Positions 16,974 to 26,989 are shown, counted from the stretch's first letter. The stretch is 64,000 bases of DNA from Edwardsiella anguillarum (GCF_008801815.1 NZ_VZOX01000005.1); one strand, 5' to 3'. Notes: generated from the letters alone by a model not told the origin. A program made the numbers and translations.

Positions 16974-19900
16974 TTACTCTGCGGCAGGGGGCGTTTTCCC
17001 CGCCAGCAGGCTGAGCAGGGCGAAACGCTGACGCAGGTTCTCCTCTGCCTCGCGGTATAGCGTCTGCGCCTCCTGCGGCGCCAGGCTGCTCAGCCGACGG
17101 AATCGCTGTTCGGCCAGCAGCGTTTGCGCCAGATCGCCGCTGGGCGGCCGGGAGTCCAGGGCCAGGGCGTTCTGCCCCTCGGCGCCGCGGCGCGGATCAA
17201 AGCGGTACAGCGGCCAGAATCCATTGGCCGTCAGGCGCTTCATCTGCTCATGGCTGTCGGCCAGATCGTAGCCGTGCTCCTCACAGGGGCTGTAGGCGAT
17301 CACCAGCGAGGGGCCCGGGTAGGATTCGGCCTCCTGCAGCGCCTTGACGGTCTGGTTCAACTGGGCGCCCAGCGAGATTTGGGCGACGTAGACGTGGCCA
17401 TACATCATCATGCTGACGCCGAGATCCTTACGCGCCTTGCGCTTGCCGTGCTCGCCAAACTTGGTGACCGCCGCCAGCGGCGTCGCCTTGGACTGCTGCC
17501 CGCCGGTATTGGAGTAGCACTGGGTATCCAGGACCAGAACGTTGACGTTTTCGCTCAGGCTCAGCACATGATCCAGCCCGCCGAAGCCGATATCGTAGGC
17601 CCAGCCGTCGCCGCCGATCAGCCAGATGGATTGCTCTACCAGGGCATCGGCCGTCTGCGCCAGCGCCTGAGCCTGCGGATCGGCGAGCGTCGCCAGGGCC
17701 GTGCGCAGCGTCGCTATCTGCTGACGGCGGGTCTCGGTGGGCGTCTCCGCCTGCTGCAGCGCCGCGACCAGCGCCGCCGGCAGCTGTCCGGCCAGCGCAT
17801 GGAGCAGGCGCAGCGCCCGCTGACGGTGCTGCTGGGCGCTCAGGCGGAAGCCGAGGCCAAACTCGGCGTTATCCTCAAACAGCGAGTTGGCCCAGGCTGG
17901 CCCCCGTCCCTGCGCATCGGTGGTATAGGGGCTGGTGGGGAGGTTGCCGCCATAGATGGAGGAGCAGCCGGTGGCGTTCGCGATCAGCATACGATCGCCG
18001 AACAGCTGGGTCAGCAGCTTGATATAGGGGGTTTCACCGCAGCCGGAGCAGGCGCCGGAGTATTCAAACAGCGGCGAAATCAGCTGCGAGGTGCGAATGT
18101 CGATGCGCTCCAGGCGACGGCGGTCGATCTCCGGCAGGGCCAGAAACGCGTCGTAATGCGCCTTTTCCCGCGCCAGATGCGCCAGACGCGGCTGCATATT
18201 GATGGCCTTGACGCTGGGATCCTGACGATCCGCCGCCGGGCAGACCGTCACGCACAGGTTGCAGCCGGTGCAGTCTTCCGGCGCCACCTGCAGCACATAG
18301 CGCTCGCCGCGCAGATCGCGGGCGCGGACCTCCAGGCTCTCCAGCGTGGCCGGCGCGTGCTCCAGCGCCGCCGGCGCGACCACCTTGGCGCGGATCGCCG
18401 CGTGGGGGCAGGCGGCGACGCAGTGGTTACACTGGGTGCAGAGGGCGGGCTGCCAGATGGGAATGGCCTCGGCGATATTGCGCTTCTCCCAGCGGGTGGT
18501 GCCGATGGGCCAGGTGCCGTCTGGCGGGAAGGCGGAGACCGGCAGGTTGTCGCCCAGCCCGGCCAGCATGGTGGCGGTAACGGTTTTGACAAAGTCCGGC
18601 GCCTGGTCGGCGACGATCGGCGGCCGGCGAGGGCTTGTGGCGTCGACCGGACGCAGGGGAACGGCGTGCAGCGCGCCCTCGACCGCCCCCAGCGCCTGCC
18701 AGTTGCGCTCGACGATCTCCTGTCCTTTATTGGCATAGCTGCGGGCGATGGCATCCTGCAACAGCGGCAGGGCGCCGCCGTTGGGGATCAGGTCGCTGAG
18801 GTGCAGGAAGGCCATCTGCATGACGGTGTTGATGCGGGCGCCGAGCCGACACTCGCGGGCGATACGGGCGGCGTTGATGATGTAGAGCTTGGCCTGACGT
18901 GCGTTGAGCAGCGCCTGCACCTCCTGGGGCAGCCGCGCCCAGACCTCGTCTGCGGCATAGGGGGTATTTAGCAGGAAGATCCCCCCCGGGCGCAGGCGTT
19001 CGACCATCCGATAGCGTTCAATGAACTGCCACTGATGGCAGCCGATAAAGTCGGCCTGCTCCACCAGGTAGGCGGAGTGAATGGGCGTCTCCCGCACTCG
19101 CAGGTGTGAAACGGTCAGGCCGCCGGCCTTTTTGGAGTCATAGACAAAGTAGCCCTGGGCATGCAGCGGCGTGCTGTTACCGATAATCTTGATGTTGTTC
19201 TTCGCCGCCGAGACGGTGCCGTCGCTGCCCAGCCCGTAAAACAGCGCCTCCAGCCGGTTGCTCACCGGGTGGACATCCGTCCGGCGCGGCAGGGAGAGGT
19301 GGGTCACGTCGTCGTTGATGCCGACGGTAAAACGGGGCCGGGGCCGCGGGCTCTCCAGCGCCTCAAACACCGCCAGGGCGCAGTCGGGGCCAAACTCCTT
19401 GCTGGAAAGGCCGTAGCGCCCGCCGATGGTGAGCGGCAGCGCGGCGCGCTCGCCGCTGCTGACCGCCTGCGCTAGCGCGGCGATGACGTCCAGATACAGC
19501 GGCTCACCCAGCGCGCCCGGCTCTTTGGTACGGTCGAGCACCGCGATGCGCTGCGCCGAGAGGGGGAGCGCAGCGAGCAGATGGCGGGCGGAGAAGGGAC
19601 GGTACAGCCGCACCTTCAGTACGCCCACCTTCTCCCCGCGCGCGCGCAGCATGTCGCACACCTCAGCGCAGGTGCCGCAGGCGGAGCCCATCGCTACGAT
19701 GACCCGAGTGGCGTCAGGATCGCCATCGTATTCAAACGGCTGGTAGCGGCGTCCGCACTGGTTGGCGAAGGCCTGCATGGCGTCGGTCACGTGATCACAG
19801 GCGGCGTCGTACCACGGGTTGCTGGCCTCCCGGGCCTGAAAATAGGTGTCCGGGTTGGCAGAGGTCCCGCGGATCACCGGGTGCTCTGGAGTCAGCGCGT

Positions 19901-20504
19901 GGGCGCGGTGGGCGGCAATGGCCTGCGCCGGCAGCAGGTTCTGCAGCGTGTCGTCGGCCAGCGGCACGATTTTGTTGATTTCGTGCGAGGTGCGGAAACC
20001 GTCGAAGAAGTGGATAAACGGCAGACGGCTGTTGAGGGAGGCGATATGGGCTATCAGGGCGAAATCCTGAGCCTCCTGCACGCTGGCGGCGCACAGCATG
20101 GCGCAGCCGGTCTGGCGCACCGCCATGACGTCAGAGTGGTCGCCAAAAATGGAGAGCGCATGGGTGGCGACGGTGCGCGCGGCGACGTGCAGAACGAAGG
20201 GGGTTAATTCGCCGGCCAGCTTATACAGGGTGGGGATCATCAGCAGCAGCCCCTGGGATGAGGTAAAGCTGGTGGCCAGCGTCCCCGTCTGCAGCGCGCC
20301 GTGTACGGCGGCGATGGCGCCGCCTTCCGACTGCATCTCCACGACGCGTGGAATATCGCCCCAGACGTTGCGGCGTCCGTCGGCGGACCAGGCGGAGGCC
20401 TGTTCGGCCATGCCTGAGCTGGGGGTTATCGGATAGATGGCAATGACTTCGCTGGCCCGATAGGCCACGGACGCCACTGCGCTGTTACCGTCAATGGTGA
20501 TCAT
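16974..20504 (-). CDS. nifJ: Pyruvate:flavodoxin/ferredoxin oxidoreductase
   Basis: 1176 residues, equivalent to E. coli YdbK. It decarboxylates pyruvate with CoA to acetyl-CoA and passes electrons to flavodoxin or ferredoxin. The start at 20504 (MITIDGNSAVASVAYRASE) matches the family better than 20525. Domains: pyrimidine-binding and transketolase-like (about 1-420), gamma domain, two 4Fe-4S clusters (CTQCNHCVAACP and CTGCNLCVTVCP), the extra cluster motif GACSGCGETPY, and the TPP site GDGWAYDIGFGGLDH. It is O2-sensitive in most organisms, in line with the anaerobic setting. Confidence 0.96.
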   Translation of the reverse strand: MITIDGNSAVASVAYRASEVIAIYPITPSSGMAEQASAWSADGRRNVWGDIPRVVEMQSEGGAIAAVHGALQTGTLATSFTSSQGLLLMIPTLYKLAGELTPFVLHVAARTVATHALSIFGDHSDVMAVRQTGCAMLCAASVQEAQDFALIAHIASLNSRLPFIHFFDGFRTSHEINKIVPLADDTLQNLLPAQAIAAHRAHALTPEHPVIRGTSANPDTYFQAREASNPWYDAACDHVTDAMQAFANQCGRRYQPFEYDGDPDATRVIVAMGSACGTCAEVCDMLRARGEKVGVLKVRLYRPFSARHLLAALPLSAQRIAVLDRTKEPGALGEPLYLDVIAALAQAVSSGERAALPLTIGGRYGLSSKEFGPDCALAVFEALESPRPRPRFTVGINDDVTHLSLPRRTDVHPVSNRLEALFYGLGSDGTVSAAKNNIKIIGNSTPLHAQGYFVYDSKKAGGLTVSHLRVRETPIHSAYLVEQADFIGCHQWQFIERYRMVERLRPGGIFLLNTPYAADEVWARLPQEVQALLNARQAKLYIINAARIARECRLGARINTVMQMAFLHLSDLIPNGGALPLLQDAIARSYANKGQEIVERNWQALGAVEGALHAVPLRPVDATSPRRPPIVADQAPDFVKTVTATMLAGLGDNLPVSAFPPDGTWPIGTTRWEKRNIAEAIPIWQPALCTQCNHCVAACPHAAIRAKVVAPAALEHAPATLESLEVRARDLRGERYVLQVAPEDCTGCNLCVTVCPAADRQDPSVKAINMQPRLAHLAREKAHYDAFLALPEIDRRRLERIDIRTSQLISPLFEYSGACSGCGETPYIKLLTQLFGDRMLIANATGCSSIYGGNLPTSPYTTDAQGRGPAWANSLFEDNAEFGLGFRLSAQQHRQRALRLLHALAGQLPAALVAALQQAETPTETRRQQIATLRTALATLADPQAQALAQTADALVEQSIWLIGGDGWAYDIGFGGLDHVLSLSENVNVLVLDTQCYSNTGGQQSKATPLAAVTKFGEHGKRKARKDLGVSMMMYGHVYVAQISLGAQLNQTVKALQEAESYPGPSLVIAYSPCEEHGYDLADSHEQMKRLTANGFWPLYRFDPRRGAEGQNALALDSRPPSGDLAQTLLAEQRFRRLSSLAPQEAQTLYREAEENLRQRFALLSLLAGKTPPAAE

Positions 20505-20701
20505 GAAGGTTACCTTTGGCTTCACATTGCGATGTTGTTATTAACAGGATTCTAGCAAACGCGATTTCAGCGTCTTATCAGTTTTATGGCAAATGGTAGT
20601 CCCGGCAGGTGATGAATGAATGTGTCCACGGGTGGATTGCCGCCGGCATCGGCGCCGGATAGAATTGCGCCATATAGAGGTAATATTAATAGGATGAATA
20701 A

Positions 20702-21034
20702 ATGAACGGATATCTGTATCTGGCGATGGCGATCGGCGCCGAGGTGATCGCCACGACGGCCCTGAAAGCCACCCAGGGATTCAGCCGACTCGGCCCGAGC
20801 CTGGTGGTGGTGGTTGGATATGCCATTGCTTTCTGGGGACTTTCTCAGGTCGTGAAGAGCATTCCGCTGGGCGTCGCCTATGCGATTTGGTCCGGCATGG
20901 GCATCGTGCTGGTCTCGCTGGCCGCCTACTGGCTGTACCAGCAGGCGCTCGACTGGGCGGCGCTGCTGGGGATGGCGATGATCGTCGGGGGCGTGCTGGT
21001 GATTAATTTATTCTCCCACACGTCGGCACATTAA
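20702..21034 (+). CDS. Small multidrug resistance exporter, EmrE/Qac type
   Basis: 110 residues and four transmembrane helices. The membrane glutamate that carries protons and binds cationic drugs is E14 (AIGAEVIATT). The motifs FWGLSQVVKSIPLGVAYAIWSGMGIV and GVLVINLFS are those of EmrE/QacE-type SMR proteins, not the guanidinium SugE type. It should exchange quaternary ammonium or other cationic compounds for protons. It is divergent from nifJ and convergent with the MgtC-like gene. AT-rich promoter DNA (20660-20700) precedes it. Confidence 0.88.
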   Translation: MNGYLYLAMAIGAEVIATTALKATQGFSRLGPSLVVVVGYAIAFWGLSQVVKSIPLGVAYAIWSGMGIVLVSLAAYWLYQQALDWAALLGMAMIVGGVLVINLFSHTSAH

Positions 21035-21076
21035 GTTACATTCTGCAACCGCTCTGCCCGCCGCGGACGGCGGCGC

Positions 21077-21730
21077 TCAGCGAATTTCGAGAAAGCGAAT
21101 GGCGTCAAGCTTCTGCAGCTGCTGATACAGCTCACCGACGCGCTGCCGGGGGCGCAGGGTGATCTCCAGGCGGATCTCGCACAGCGTCTCCTCCTGTCGC
21201 TGGCGCAGCGACAGGCGCTCCGGCTTCAGATTCAGCTGCTGCAGCGTCAGCAGCAGCGCGCTGACCTCTTCCGGCGGCAGATGGATGATCAGGCCGTGGT
21301 GCTCTCCCAGCAGCAGATTGCTCAGCTGGCGGAATAGCTCCAGCACGATCAGCGTCATCAGCGTGCCGTAAATCCCAATCTCATACAGTCCGCTGCCGAT
21401 CACCAGCCCAATCGCGGCCGTCACCCACATGCCGGCGGCGGTCGTCAGCCCTTTAACAGCCTGCTTCTGAATAATAATCGTCCCCGCGCCGAGAAACCCC
21501 ATGCCGGAGACGACCTGCGCGGCGATACGGCTGGGATCCAGCCCGACGTGGGAGAGCCCGAGAATATCGGCAAAGCCATACTTGGAGACGATCATAAACA
21601 GTGCGCTGCCGATACCGACCAAAATATGGGTGCGCAGCCCGGCCTCTTTGGCCCGCAGCTGACGCTCAAGGCCGATTAAACCGCCCAGTAGCCCCGCCAG
21701 GGCGACGCGCAGCAATAAGTCGGTGACCAT
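21077..21730 (-). CDS. MgtC/SapB family membrane protein
   Basis: 217 residues. The N-terminal half has about five transmembrane segments with the family signatures LLGGLIGLERQLRAKEAGLRTH and SGMGFLGAGTI. The soluble C-terminal domain (about 145-217) resembles the ACT-like tail of MgtC/YhiD proteins. MgtC of intracellular pathogens inhibits the F-ATPase and helps growth in macrophages at low Mg2+; other members have unknown roles. It is not in an mgtCB operon here, so a virulence role cannot be assumed. Confidence 0.85.
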   Translation of the reverse strand: MVTDLLLRVALAGLLGGLIGLERQLRAKEAGLRTHILVGIGSALFMIVSKYGFADILGLSHVGLDPSRIAAQVVSGMGFLGAGTIIIQKQAVKGLTTAAGMWVTAAIGLVIGSGLYEIGIYGTLMTLIVLELFRQLSNLLLGEHHGLIIHLPPEEVSALLLTLQQLNLKPERLSLRQRQEETLCEIRLEITLRPRQRVGELYQQLQKLDAIRFLEIR

Positions 21731-21920
21731 GCTAACCTCTCGTTGTTATCTACCCGCTTGTTTTCCGCCATTATTCGGCGTAAAAACCCATGCCACGCTA
21801 TCTTTAGCCTGCGGGGCTATGGTAACAAAGATTCCGCGCGCTTGCCCCGTGCCGATGGCGCTCTGGCGCGGCGGGGCTGGGCGGCAAAGCGTTACGTTTT
21901 ATGTCAGGGGAGTGATGAGC

Positions 21921-22178
21921 ATGAGAGGGGTTGCTATGGGGGTCGGGGGGCTGCTGGCCGTGATGCTATCAGGCTGCGCCAGCGAGCCCGCGGCGCAGAC
22001 GGCCGGCGGGCGCTCACCTATCGCCGCCAGCGCGGCGCTGAGCGAGGGGTGCGCGCTGGCCGGCGGCGAGGTCGCGCTGGTGCATCAGCTGGACGGGACG
22101 TCGCTGGTACAGTGCCAGCTGCCGGACGGCAAACGCTGTACGGAGCGGGGGGTGATCAGCGGCCGCTGCCCCAACTGA
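21921..22178 (+). CDS. ydbJ: DUF333 lipoprotein YdbJ
   Basis: 85 residues. A lipoprotein signal peptide ends in the lipobox LSGC (Cys about 20). The mature part carries a DUF333 motif: GCALAGGEVALVHQLDGTSLVQCQLPDGKRC. GGGGAG lies 8 bp before the ATG at 21921, but ATGs at 21915 and 21936 are also possible starts. The function is unknown. Its place beside hslJ is the same as in E. coli; the two genes are convergent here with a 14-bp gap. Confidence 0.8.
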   Translation: MRGVAMGVGGLLAVMLSGCASEPAAQTAGGRSPIAASAALSEGCALAGGEVALVHQLDGTSLVQCQLPDGKRCTERGVISGRCPN

Positions 22179-22192
22179 TCGTGCGGCAGGCG

Positions 22193-22606
22193 CTACATCC
22201 AGTCGCGTAGCCTATAGCGCAGCACCGATCCCTGCGCATCGCGCAGCTCCAGGGTCTCTCCTTGCAGCGTGAGTCGGGCGCCGTGCCGCAGCATCGTCTC
22301 CAGACGGCGCTGCGTCGGCTGCCAGGCGGGATCGGGGCAGGGCGCCGGCGTGCGCTGCGGCGCCGCGATGCGCAGCGTGCCCAGCCGCAGGGTGGCCCAG
22401 CCACTCAGCTGGCCGCACAGGCTGGCGCTGAGCCACAGGCTTTCACCAAACTCCAGATCCGGGGTCGGCGCGCGGGGAGCCTTCGCGAGGGGATGGCCGT
22501 CGATCGCCTGCAGAACATAGCGATGGTGCAGCAGCTGCTGCGCCGTCGGCGGGGCGCTGCAGGCGCCGAGCAGGGTGCACAGCAGGGGGGGCAGGATCCG
22601 TTTCAT
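22193..22606 (-). CDS. hslJ: Heat-inducible lipoprotein HslJ (META domain)
   Basis: 137 residues with a lipoprotein signal and lipobox LGAC (Cys 16). The META-domain pattern LHHRYVLQAIDGHPL ... DLEFGESLWLSASLCGQLSG is clear. E. coli HslJ is an outer-membrane lipoprotein linked to novobiocin resistance and induced by heat. The E. coli order ydbJ-hslJ-ldhA is kept, with one small gene inserted between hslJ and ldhA. Confidence 0.88.
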   Translation of the reverse strand: MKRILPPLLCTLLGACSAPPTAQQLLHHRYVLQAIDGHPLAKAPRAPTPDLEFGESLWLSASLCGQLSGWATLRLGTLRIAAPQRTPAPCPDPAWQPTQRRLETMLRHGARLTLQGETLELRDAQGSVLRYRLRDWM

Positions 22607-22893
22607 ATCAGTTTCTCTCTCCAGAGGGGGTATCCGCGGGCGGAGCGTAGAATAAATGCAATGATGTCCCGCTTTTCACGGCAGCTTTCTCTGTCTCATC
22701 TATACTTGTTATTCGTACGGCAATCCCGCGAGACAACGGCGATGACGGGCACGATGTCCGTCAACCCGCTATCACCGTAGCGCAATGTGCGGCGCGTTTT
22801 CTGCGCCGGTCGCCACCGTCCGCAGCACGGACGCCGGCGATGATTTTGACAGGCAATTGGCATCAGCATCAATACAGAAAGAGGAGTGTGCGA

Positions 22894-23100
22894 ATGGCGA
22901 TGGTATCCGACCGGCCGGCGGCTGCGTTTAGCACAAACACCATGGATTTTCTGGCCAGCAGTATTGCAATGATGGAGTCACAGGGGCGCAATATCAGTGC
23001 GACCGAGGTACAGGGAAACATGACGGCGAAACAGCGGGCGCTGTTCAACGAGCGTCTCGCCTACTATCGCCAGCGCTATACGCAGGAGGAGTTGGTGTAG
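22894..23100 (+). CDS. Unrecognised 68-residue protein
   Basis: Starts at ATG 22894 after a good SD (GAGGAG, 9 bp upstream). The reading is soluble, mostly alpha-helical in character, with two methionine-rich N-terminal turns (MDFLASSIAMMESQG) and a charged C-terminal helix (NERLAYYRQRYTQEELV). No family was recognised. A bidirectional terminator directly follows, which supports a real transcription unit. An upstream in-frame ATG at 22840 lacks an SD. Confidence 0.65.
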   Translation: MAMVSDRPAAAFSTNTMDFLASSIAMMESQGRNISATEVQGNMTAKQRALFNERLAYYRQRYTQEELV

Positions 23101-23123
23101 GCCGCCGCCGCAAATCGTGGACG

Positions 23124-23150
23124 AAAAAACCCGCCGCAGCGGGTTTTTTT
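23124..23150. terminator. Bidirectional terminator between the 68-aa gene and ldhA
   Basis: CCCGC and GCGGG arms around CGCA are flanked by AAAAAA on the left and TTTTTTT on the right, so the hairpin works for both strands. Confidence 0.9.
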
Positions 23151-23173
23151 GTGCGCCAAGGAGAGTGTGGCGA

Positions 23174-24166
23174 TCAGGCGGTAAGCCGGTTCGGGCAGTG
23201 GCGATGCTGGATCAGATCATCGATGTTTTGCAGGGTGGTCAGCGAGATGCTGATCAAGGCCTCTTCAGTCAGGAAAGCCTGGTGGCCGGTAAACAGCACG
23301 TTATGGCAGGCGGAGAGGCGGCGGAACACGTCGTCCTGGATCACGTCGTTGGACTTGTCCTCAAAGAACAGGTCGCGCTCATTTTCGTACACGTCCATGC
23401 CCAGGGCGCCGATCTTCTGTTGCTTCAGCGCATCGATGGCGGCGCAGGAATCGATCAGGCCGCCGCGGCTGGTATTGATGATCATGACCCCGTCTTTCAT
23501 TTGGGCAAAGGCATCCTGGTTTAACAGATGGTGGTTCTCCGGCGTCAGTGGACAGTGCAGGGTAATGACGTCGGACTGGGCATACAGGGTCTTCAGATCG
23601 ACATACTCTGCGCCGAGCTCCAGCGCCTGTGGGTTGGGATAGGGATCGAATGCCAGGATACGCATGCCGAATCCCTTGAGGATGCGCATCGTGGCGATCC
23701 CTATTTTCCCGGTGCCGATGACGCCGGCGGTACGGTTATGCATGTTGAACCCGATCAGCCCCTCGAGCGAGAAGTTAGCGTCGCGGGTGCGCTGATAGGC
23801 GCGGTGAATTCGACGGTTAAGGGTCAGCATCATGCCGACGGTATGCTCGGCGACCGCCTCCGGCGAGTAGGCCGGTACGCGAACCACTTCGATACCCAGC
23901 GCGTTGGCGGCATCCAGATCGACGTTGTTAAAGCCGGCGCAGCGCAGGGCGACGATACGAATCCCCATGGCGGCCAACTGCTCCAGCACTTCGCGTCCGC
24001 CGTCATCGTTGACAAAAATGCAGACCGCATCGAACCCCTGGGCGGTTTTCACCGTCTGTGGGCGCAGCAGAAAGTCAAAAAACTCCAGTTCAAAGCCGAA
24101 CTGCTTATTTACCAGCTCAATATATTTTCGGTCGTATTGTTTGGTGCTGTAGATGGCGAGTTTCAT
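23174..24166 (-). CDS. ldhA: Fermentative D-lactate dehydrogenase
   Basis: 330 residues. It reduces pyruvate to D-lactate with NADH and keeps redox balance in fermentation. The start at 24166 (MKLAIYSTKQYDRKY) is that of E. coli LdhA. The D-2-hydroxyacid dehydrogenase fold is marked by the NAD site GVIGTGKIGIATM, by NTSRGGLID with the catalytic Arg, by the conserved glutamate in YENERD, and by GHQAFLTEEAL with the catalytic His. It is divergent from ydbH, as in E. coli. Confidence 0.96.
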   Translation of the reverse strand: MKLAIYSTKQYDRKYIELVNKQFGFELEFFDFLLRPQTVKTAQGFDAVCIFVNDDGGREVLEQLAAMGIRIVALRCAGFNNVDLDAANALGIEVVRVPAYSPEAVAEHTVGMMLTLNRRIHRAYQRTRDANFSLEGLIGFNMHNRTAGVIGTGKIGIATMRILKGFGMRILAFDPYPNPQALELGAEYVDLKTLYAQSDVITLHCPLTPENHHLLNQDAFAQMKDGVMIINTSRGGLIDSCAAIDALKQQKIGALGMDVYENERDLFFEDKSNDVIQDDVFRRLSACHNVLFTGHQAFLTEEALISISLTTLQNIDDLIQHRHCPNRLTA

Positions 24167-24385
24167 AAATATTCCCCCAGCTGAAATTGTGATCATCATA
24201 GCAAAAATAGAGAAGGTGGACAAAATGGGTGGGGAAGTGTGATGTAAATCATTTTTTCCTGTTAGCGCCTTGAATGGCAATAGATTAATCCACTGTCCTC
24301 CGGGGTACATTTAGCTAAACTGGTAAGTATGATAGGGTGCGGTGCCGTGGCGTAATGGGTGGGGAGTGCGAGTGAGGGAGTGCGA

Positions 24386-26989
24386 GTGAAAAAGCGATAT
24401 ATCGGTGCGATAGGCGTGGCGGTGTTACTGTCGGGCGGCGTAGCGGCGTGGTGGAGTTCGCCCTACTGGCTGTCTGCGGCGCTGCGTCCCTGGCTGCCGG
24501 CCGGCGCCGAGGTGATTATCCCCGCCCGGCCATACTGGTCCGACGGCGCCCTGCGGCTGCCGCGGCTGGACTATCGTCTGGCCGCGTGTCCGCTGCTGAG
24601 CCTGCGCGGCGCGGCGCTGAGCTACCGGCGTCCGCACTGGCAGCTCAATGCCGATACGGTCGATCTGGACAGCCGCTGTCTCTCTGCCGCGCCCAGCGGG
24701 GGCTCCATGCCGTCGATCGCCTCGCTGCAGCACTCCCTGCCGCCCCTGACCCTGAACATCGGGCGTCTCAATATCCTACCGTGGCAGCGCTACGGCGGGA
24801 TGCTCCGACTGAATAATCAGGACGGCACCCAGCGTATCGGCCTGGACGGCGAGCAGCTTAAGCTGGATCTGGCGCTGGAGCATCAGGCCCTGAGCGTGCG
24901 ATCGCTGCTGCTGCGACTGCCGCAGCTCGATGATGCCCTGCAGCTGCAGGGGAAGATAGCGCTGGGGCTGGATCTCGCGACCGTGCCGCCGGGAGGGCTG
25001 CTGCAGGCGCAGTTTCGCCTGTCCGGGCTGCCGCACCCTCTACGCCTACGGTTGGTCTGGCAGCGACAGGGAGGGCGCCTGCTGCTCAATGCTCTGGATC
25101 AGCCTCGTCCGCTGGTCGATCTACCCTGGCAACAGCTGCAGGGGGCGCTGACGGTCAGCGGCGGGCAGTGGTTTTGGCCCTATGGGCCTCAGCTGCTGCA
25201 GGGTGGCATCGACCTGCAACTGCGCGATTGGTTACAGGGGTGGCGACATGCCCAGCTGCAGGGACGGGTCAATATGCTGACGCGGGGGACGCAGGGAAAG
25301 GCCAACATGGTGATGCAGCTGGGGCCGGGGCGGCTGGATTTTCAGGCGCGGGCTTTTCCCCTGCGCCTGAACGGCTTGGCGAATCATGGCGGTCTGTCGT
25401 TTTCCGCCGCCCTCGATGCGCAGGTCAGCGGTACGCCCGGGGATCCCTCCCTGAGGCTGCTGCCCGGCGCGCTGCTGCGTATCTGGGGTAAAACCGATGA
25501 CCAGACCACCCTGCAGGAGGTGCGCTGGCCGCTGGCGGGGGTGCGTATCAGCCGCGACGGCGTCAGCGGGCGTCTCCAGGCCATTCTGCGCGTCAGCCAC
25601 CGCTACTGGGGTCAGGGGCAGCTGCACCTGGACGGCCAGGCCGAGGCGTTTCGCCCCGATAAGGGGCTTTGGCGCTGGCGCTATTGGGGAAAAGGGCAGA
25701 TGCCGCCGCTGCGGGCGCGCTGGGACGTTAGCGGGCAGGGCGCCTGGCAGGATGATGCGCTGCACCTGGACTATCTCTCCGCCGGCTTCGATCGCCTGAC
25801 CTATGGGCTGGCGCGGGTCATCCGCCCGCGTCTGACCCTGACCCAGCCGCTGATGTGGCTGCGGGCGTCACAGCATGCGGCATTCCGCGCCGGATTTGCC
25901 CTTGCCGCCCAGCGGATTGACTTTACCCACGGCGGCTATCTGCCCACGCCGCGTCTCCAGCTGACGGCGCAGGGTGAATCGCCGGCGGCGATGCAGCTGC
26001 GCGGCGATCTGCGCGCTGGCGCCATCGGTCCGATTCGGCTGGATGGACGTTGGGATGGTGCGCGTCTGCGCGGCCAAGCCTGGTGGGCCAGCCAGCCGGT
26101 CACGGTCTTTCAGCCGCTGCTGACGCCGTCGCTGGGGGTACGCCTGCGCGAGGGACGATTCCATGCCCAGGCGGCCTTTTCGGCGGCGCGCGGCCAGGGC
26201 TTTGTCGCCGGGGGGCATCTGCAGGCTAAGGGCGTTGGTCTGTGGTTAAAGGATGGCACGGTAGACGGTATGGATCTGACGCTGCCTTATCGGCTGCACG
26301 ACAGTCGCTGGCAGCTCGGCCCGCATACGCCGGTCACTCTGCGCGTCGATCGACTGGTCAATCAGTTCGATCTGCGGAAGATCCGCGCCGATCTGCAGGG
26401 CTATTACCCATACGACGAGACCTACCCGCTGACCCTGAGCGACGTGACGACCGACATGCTGGGGGGCGAGGCCGGTTTTTCCAGTCTGCGTCTGCCGCAG
26501 CATCAGCCCACGCTGCTGCGGCTGCATGATATTGAGCTGAGTGAGCTGATCACCGCGCTGAAGGTGAAGCAGTTTGCCCTGTCGGGCAAGGTGGATGGCG
26601 AGCTGCCGCTTTATCTGCATAATCCGCAGTGGATTATTCACCGCGGCTGGCTGGGTAACGCCCGTCCCGTCACGCTGCGTCTGGACAAGGATATGGTGGA
26701 TGCCATCGTCAGCAATAACCCCATCGGCGGGGTGGCCCTTGACTGGCTGCGCTATCTGGAGGTGGGGCGCTCCCACACCTGGATCGATCTCAGTAATCTG
26801 GGGGAGCTGACGCTGGATGCGACGCTGTACGGCATTAATCGACAGAAGGACCATCGGCGGGTTATCGAACTCAACTACCGCCAGCAGGAGAATGTATTCC
26901 AGCTGTGGCGCAGCCTGCGCTTCGGCGATAACGTACAGGAGTGGCTGCAGTCCCGCCTCTCCCGGGCAACGAGGAGTCAGCATGAGTAA
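24386..26989 (+). CDS. ydbH: AsmA-like intermembrane lipid-transfer protein YdbH
   Basis: About 868 residues, with one N-terminal membrane anchor (about 5-25) and a long periplasmic beta-rich body. YdbH belongs with YhdP and TamB, which bridge the inner and outer membranes and move phospholipids. The C-terminal DUF748-like part includes RPVTLRLDKDMVDAIVSNNP and FQLWRSLRFGDNVQ, as in E. coli. GTG at 24386 follows GAGGGAG with good spacing; GTG at 24359 is an alternative start. The stop overlaps ynbE by 8 bp, matching the known YdbH-YnbE partnership. Confidence 0.88.
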   Translation: MKKRYIGAIGVAVLLSGGVAAWWSSPYWLSAALRPWLPAGAEVIIPARPYWSDGALRLPRLDYRLAACPLLSLRGAALSYRRPHWQLNADTVDLDSRCLSAAPSGGSMPSIASLQHSLPPLTLNIGRLNILPWQRYGGMLRLNNQDGTQRIGLDGEQLKLDLALEHQALSVRSLLLRLPQLDDALQLQGKIALGLDLATVPPGGLLQAQFRLSGLPHPLRLRLVWQRQGGRLLLNALDQPRPLVDLPWQQLQGALTVSGGQWFWPYGPQLLQGGIDLQLRDWLQGWRHAQLQGRVNMLTRGTQGKANMVMQLGPGRLDFQARAFPLRLNGLANHGGLSFSAALDAQVSGTPGDPSLRLLPGALLRIWGKTDDQTTLQEVRWPLAGVRISRDGVSGRLQAILRVSHRYWGQGQLHLDGQAEAFRPDKGLWRWRYWGKGQMPPLRARWDVSGQGAWQDDALHLDYLSAGFDRLTYGLARVIRPRLTLTQPLMWLRASQHAAFRAGFALAAQRIDFTHGGYLPTPRLQLTAQGESPAAMQLRGDLRAGAIGPIRLDGRWDGARLRGQAWWASQPVTVFQPLLTPSLGVRLREGRFHAQAAFSAARGQGFVAGGHLQAKGVGLWLKDGTVDGMDLTLPYRLHDSRWQLGPHTPVTLRVDRLVNQFDLRKIRADLQGYYPYDETYPLTLSDVTTDMLGGEAGFSSLRLPQHQPTLLRLHDIELSELITALKVKQFALSGKVDGELPLYLHNPQWIIHRGWLGNARPVTLRLDKDMVDAIVSNNPIGGVALDWLRYLEVGRSHTWIDLSNLGELTLDATLYGINRQKDHRRVIELNYRQQENVFQLWRSLRFGDNVQEWLQSRLSRATRSQHE

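Noticed and set aside
17124..18971. Open frame of 615 codons on the plus strand inside nifJ
   Set aside because: A shadow of nifJ in high-GC DNA; low-complexity Gly/Arg/Gln reading and no SD.
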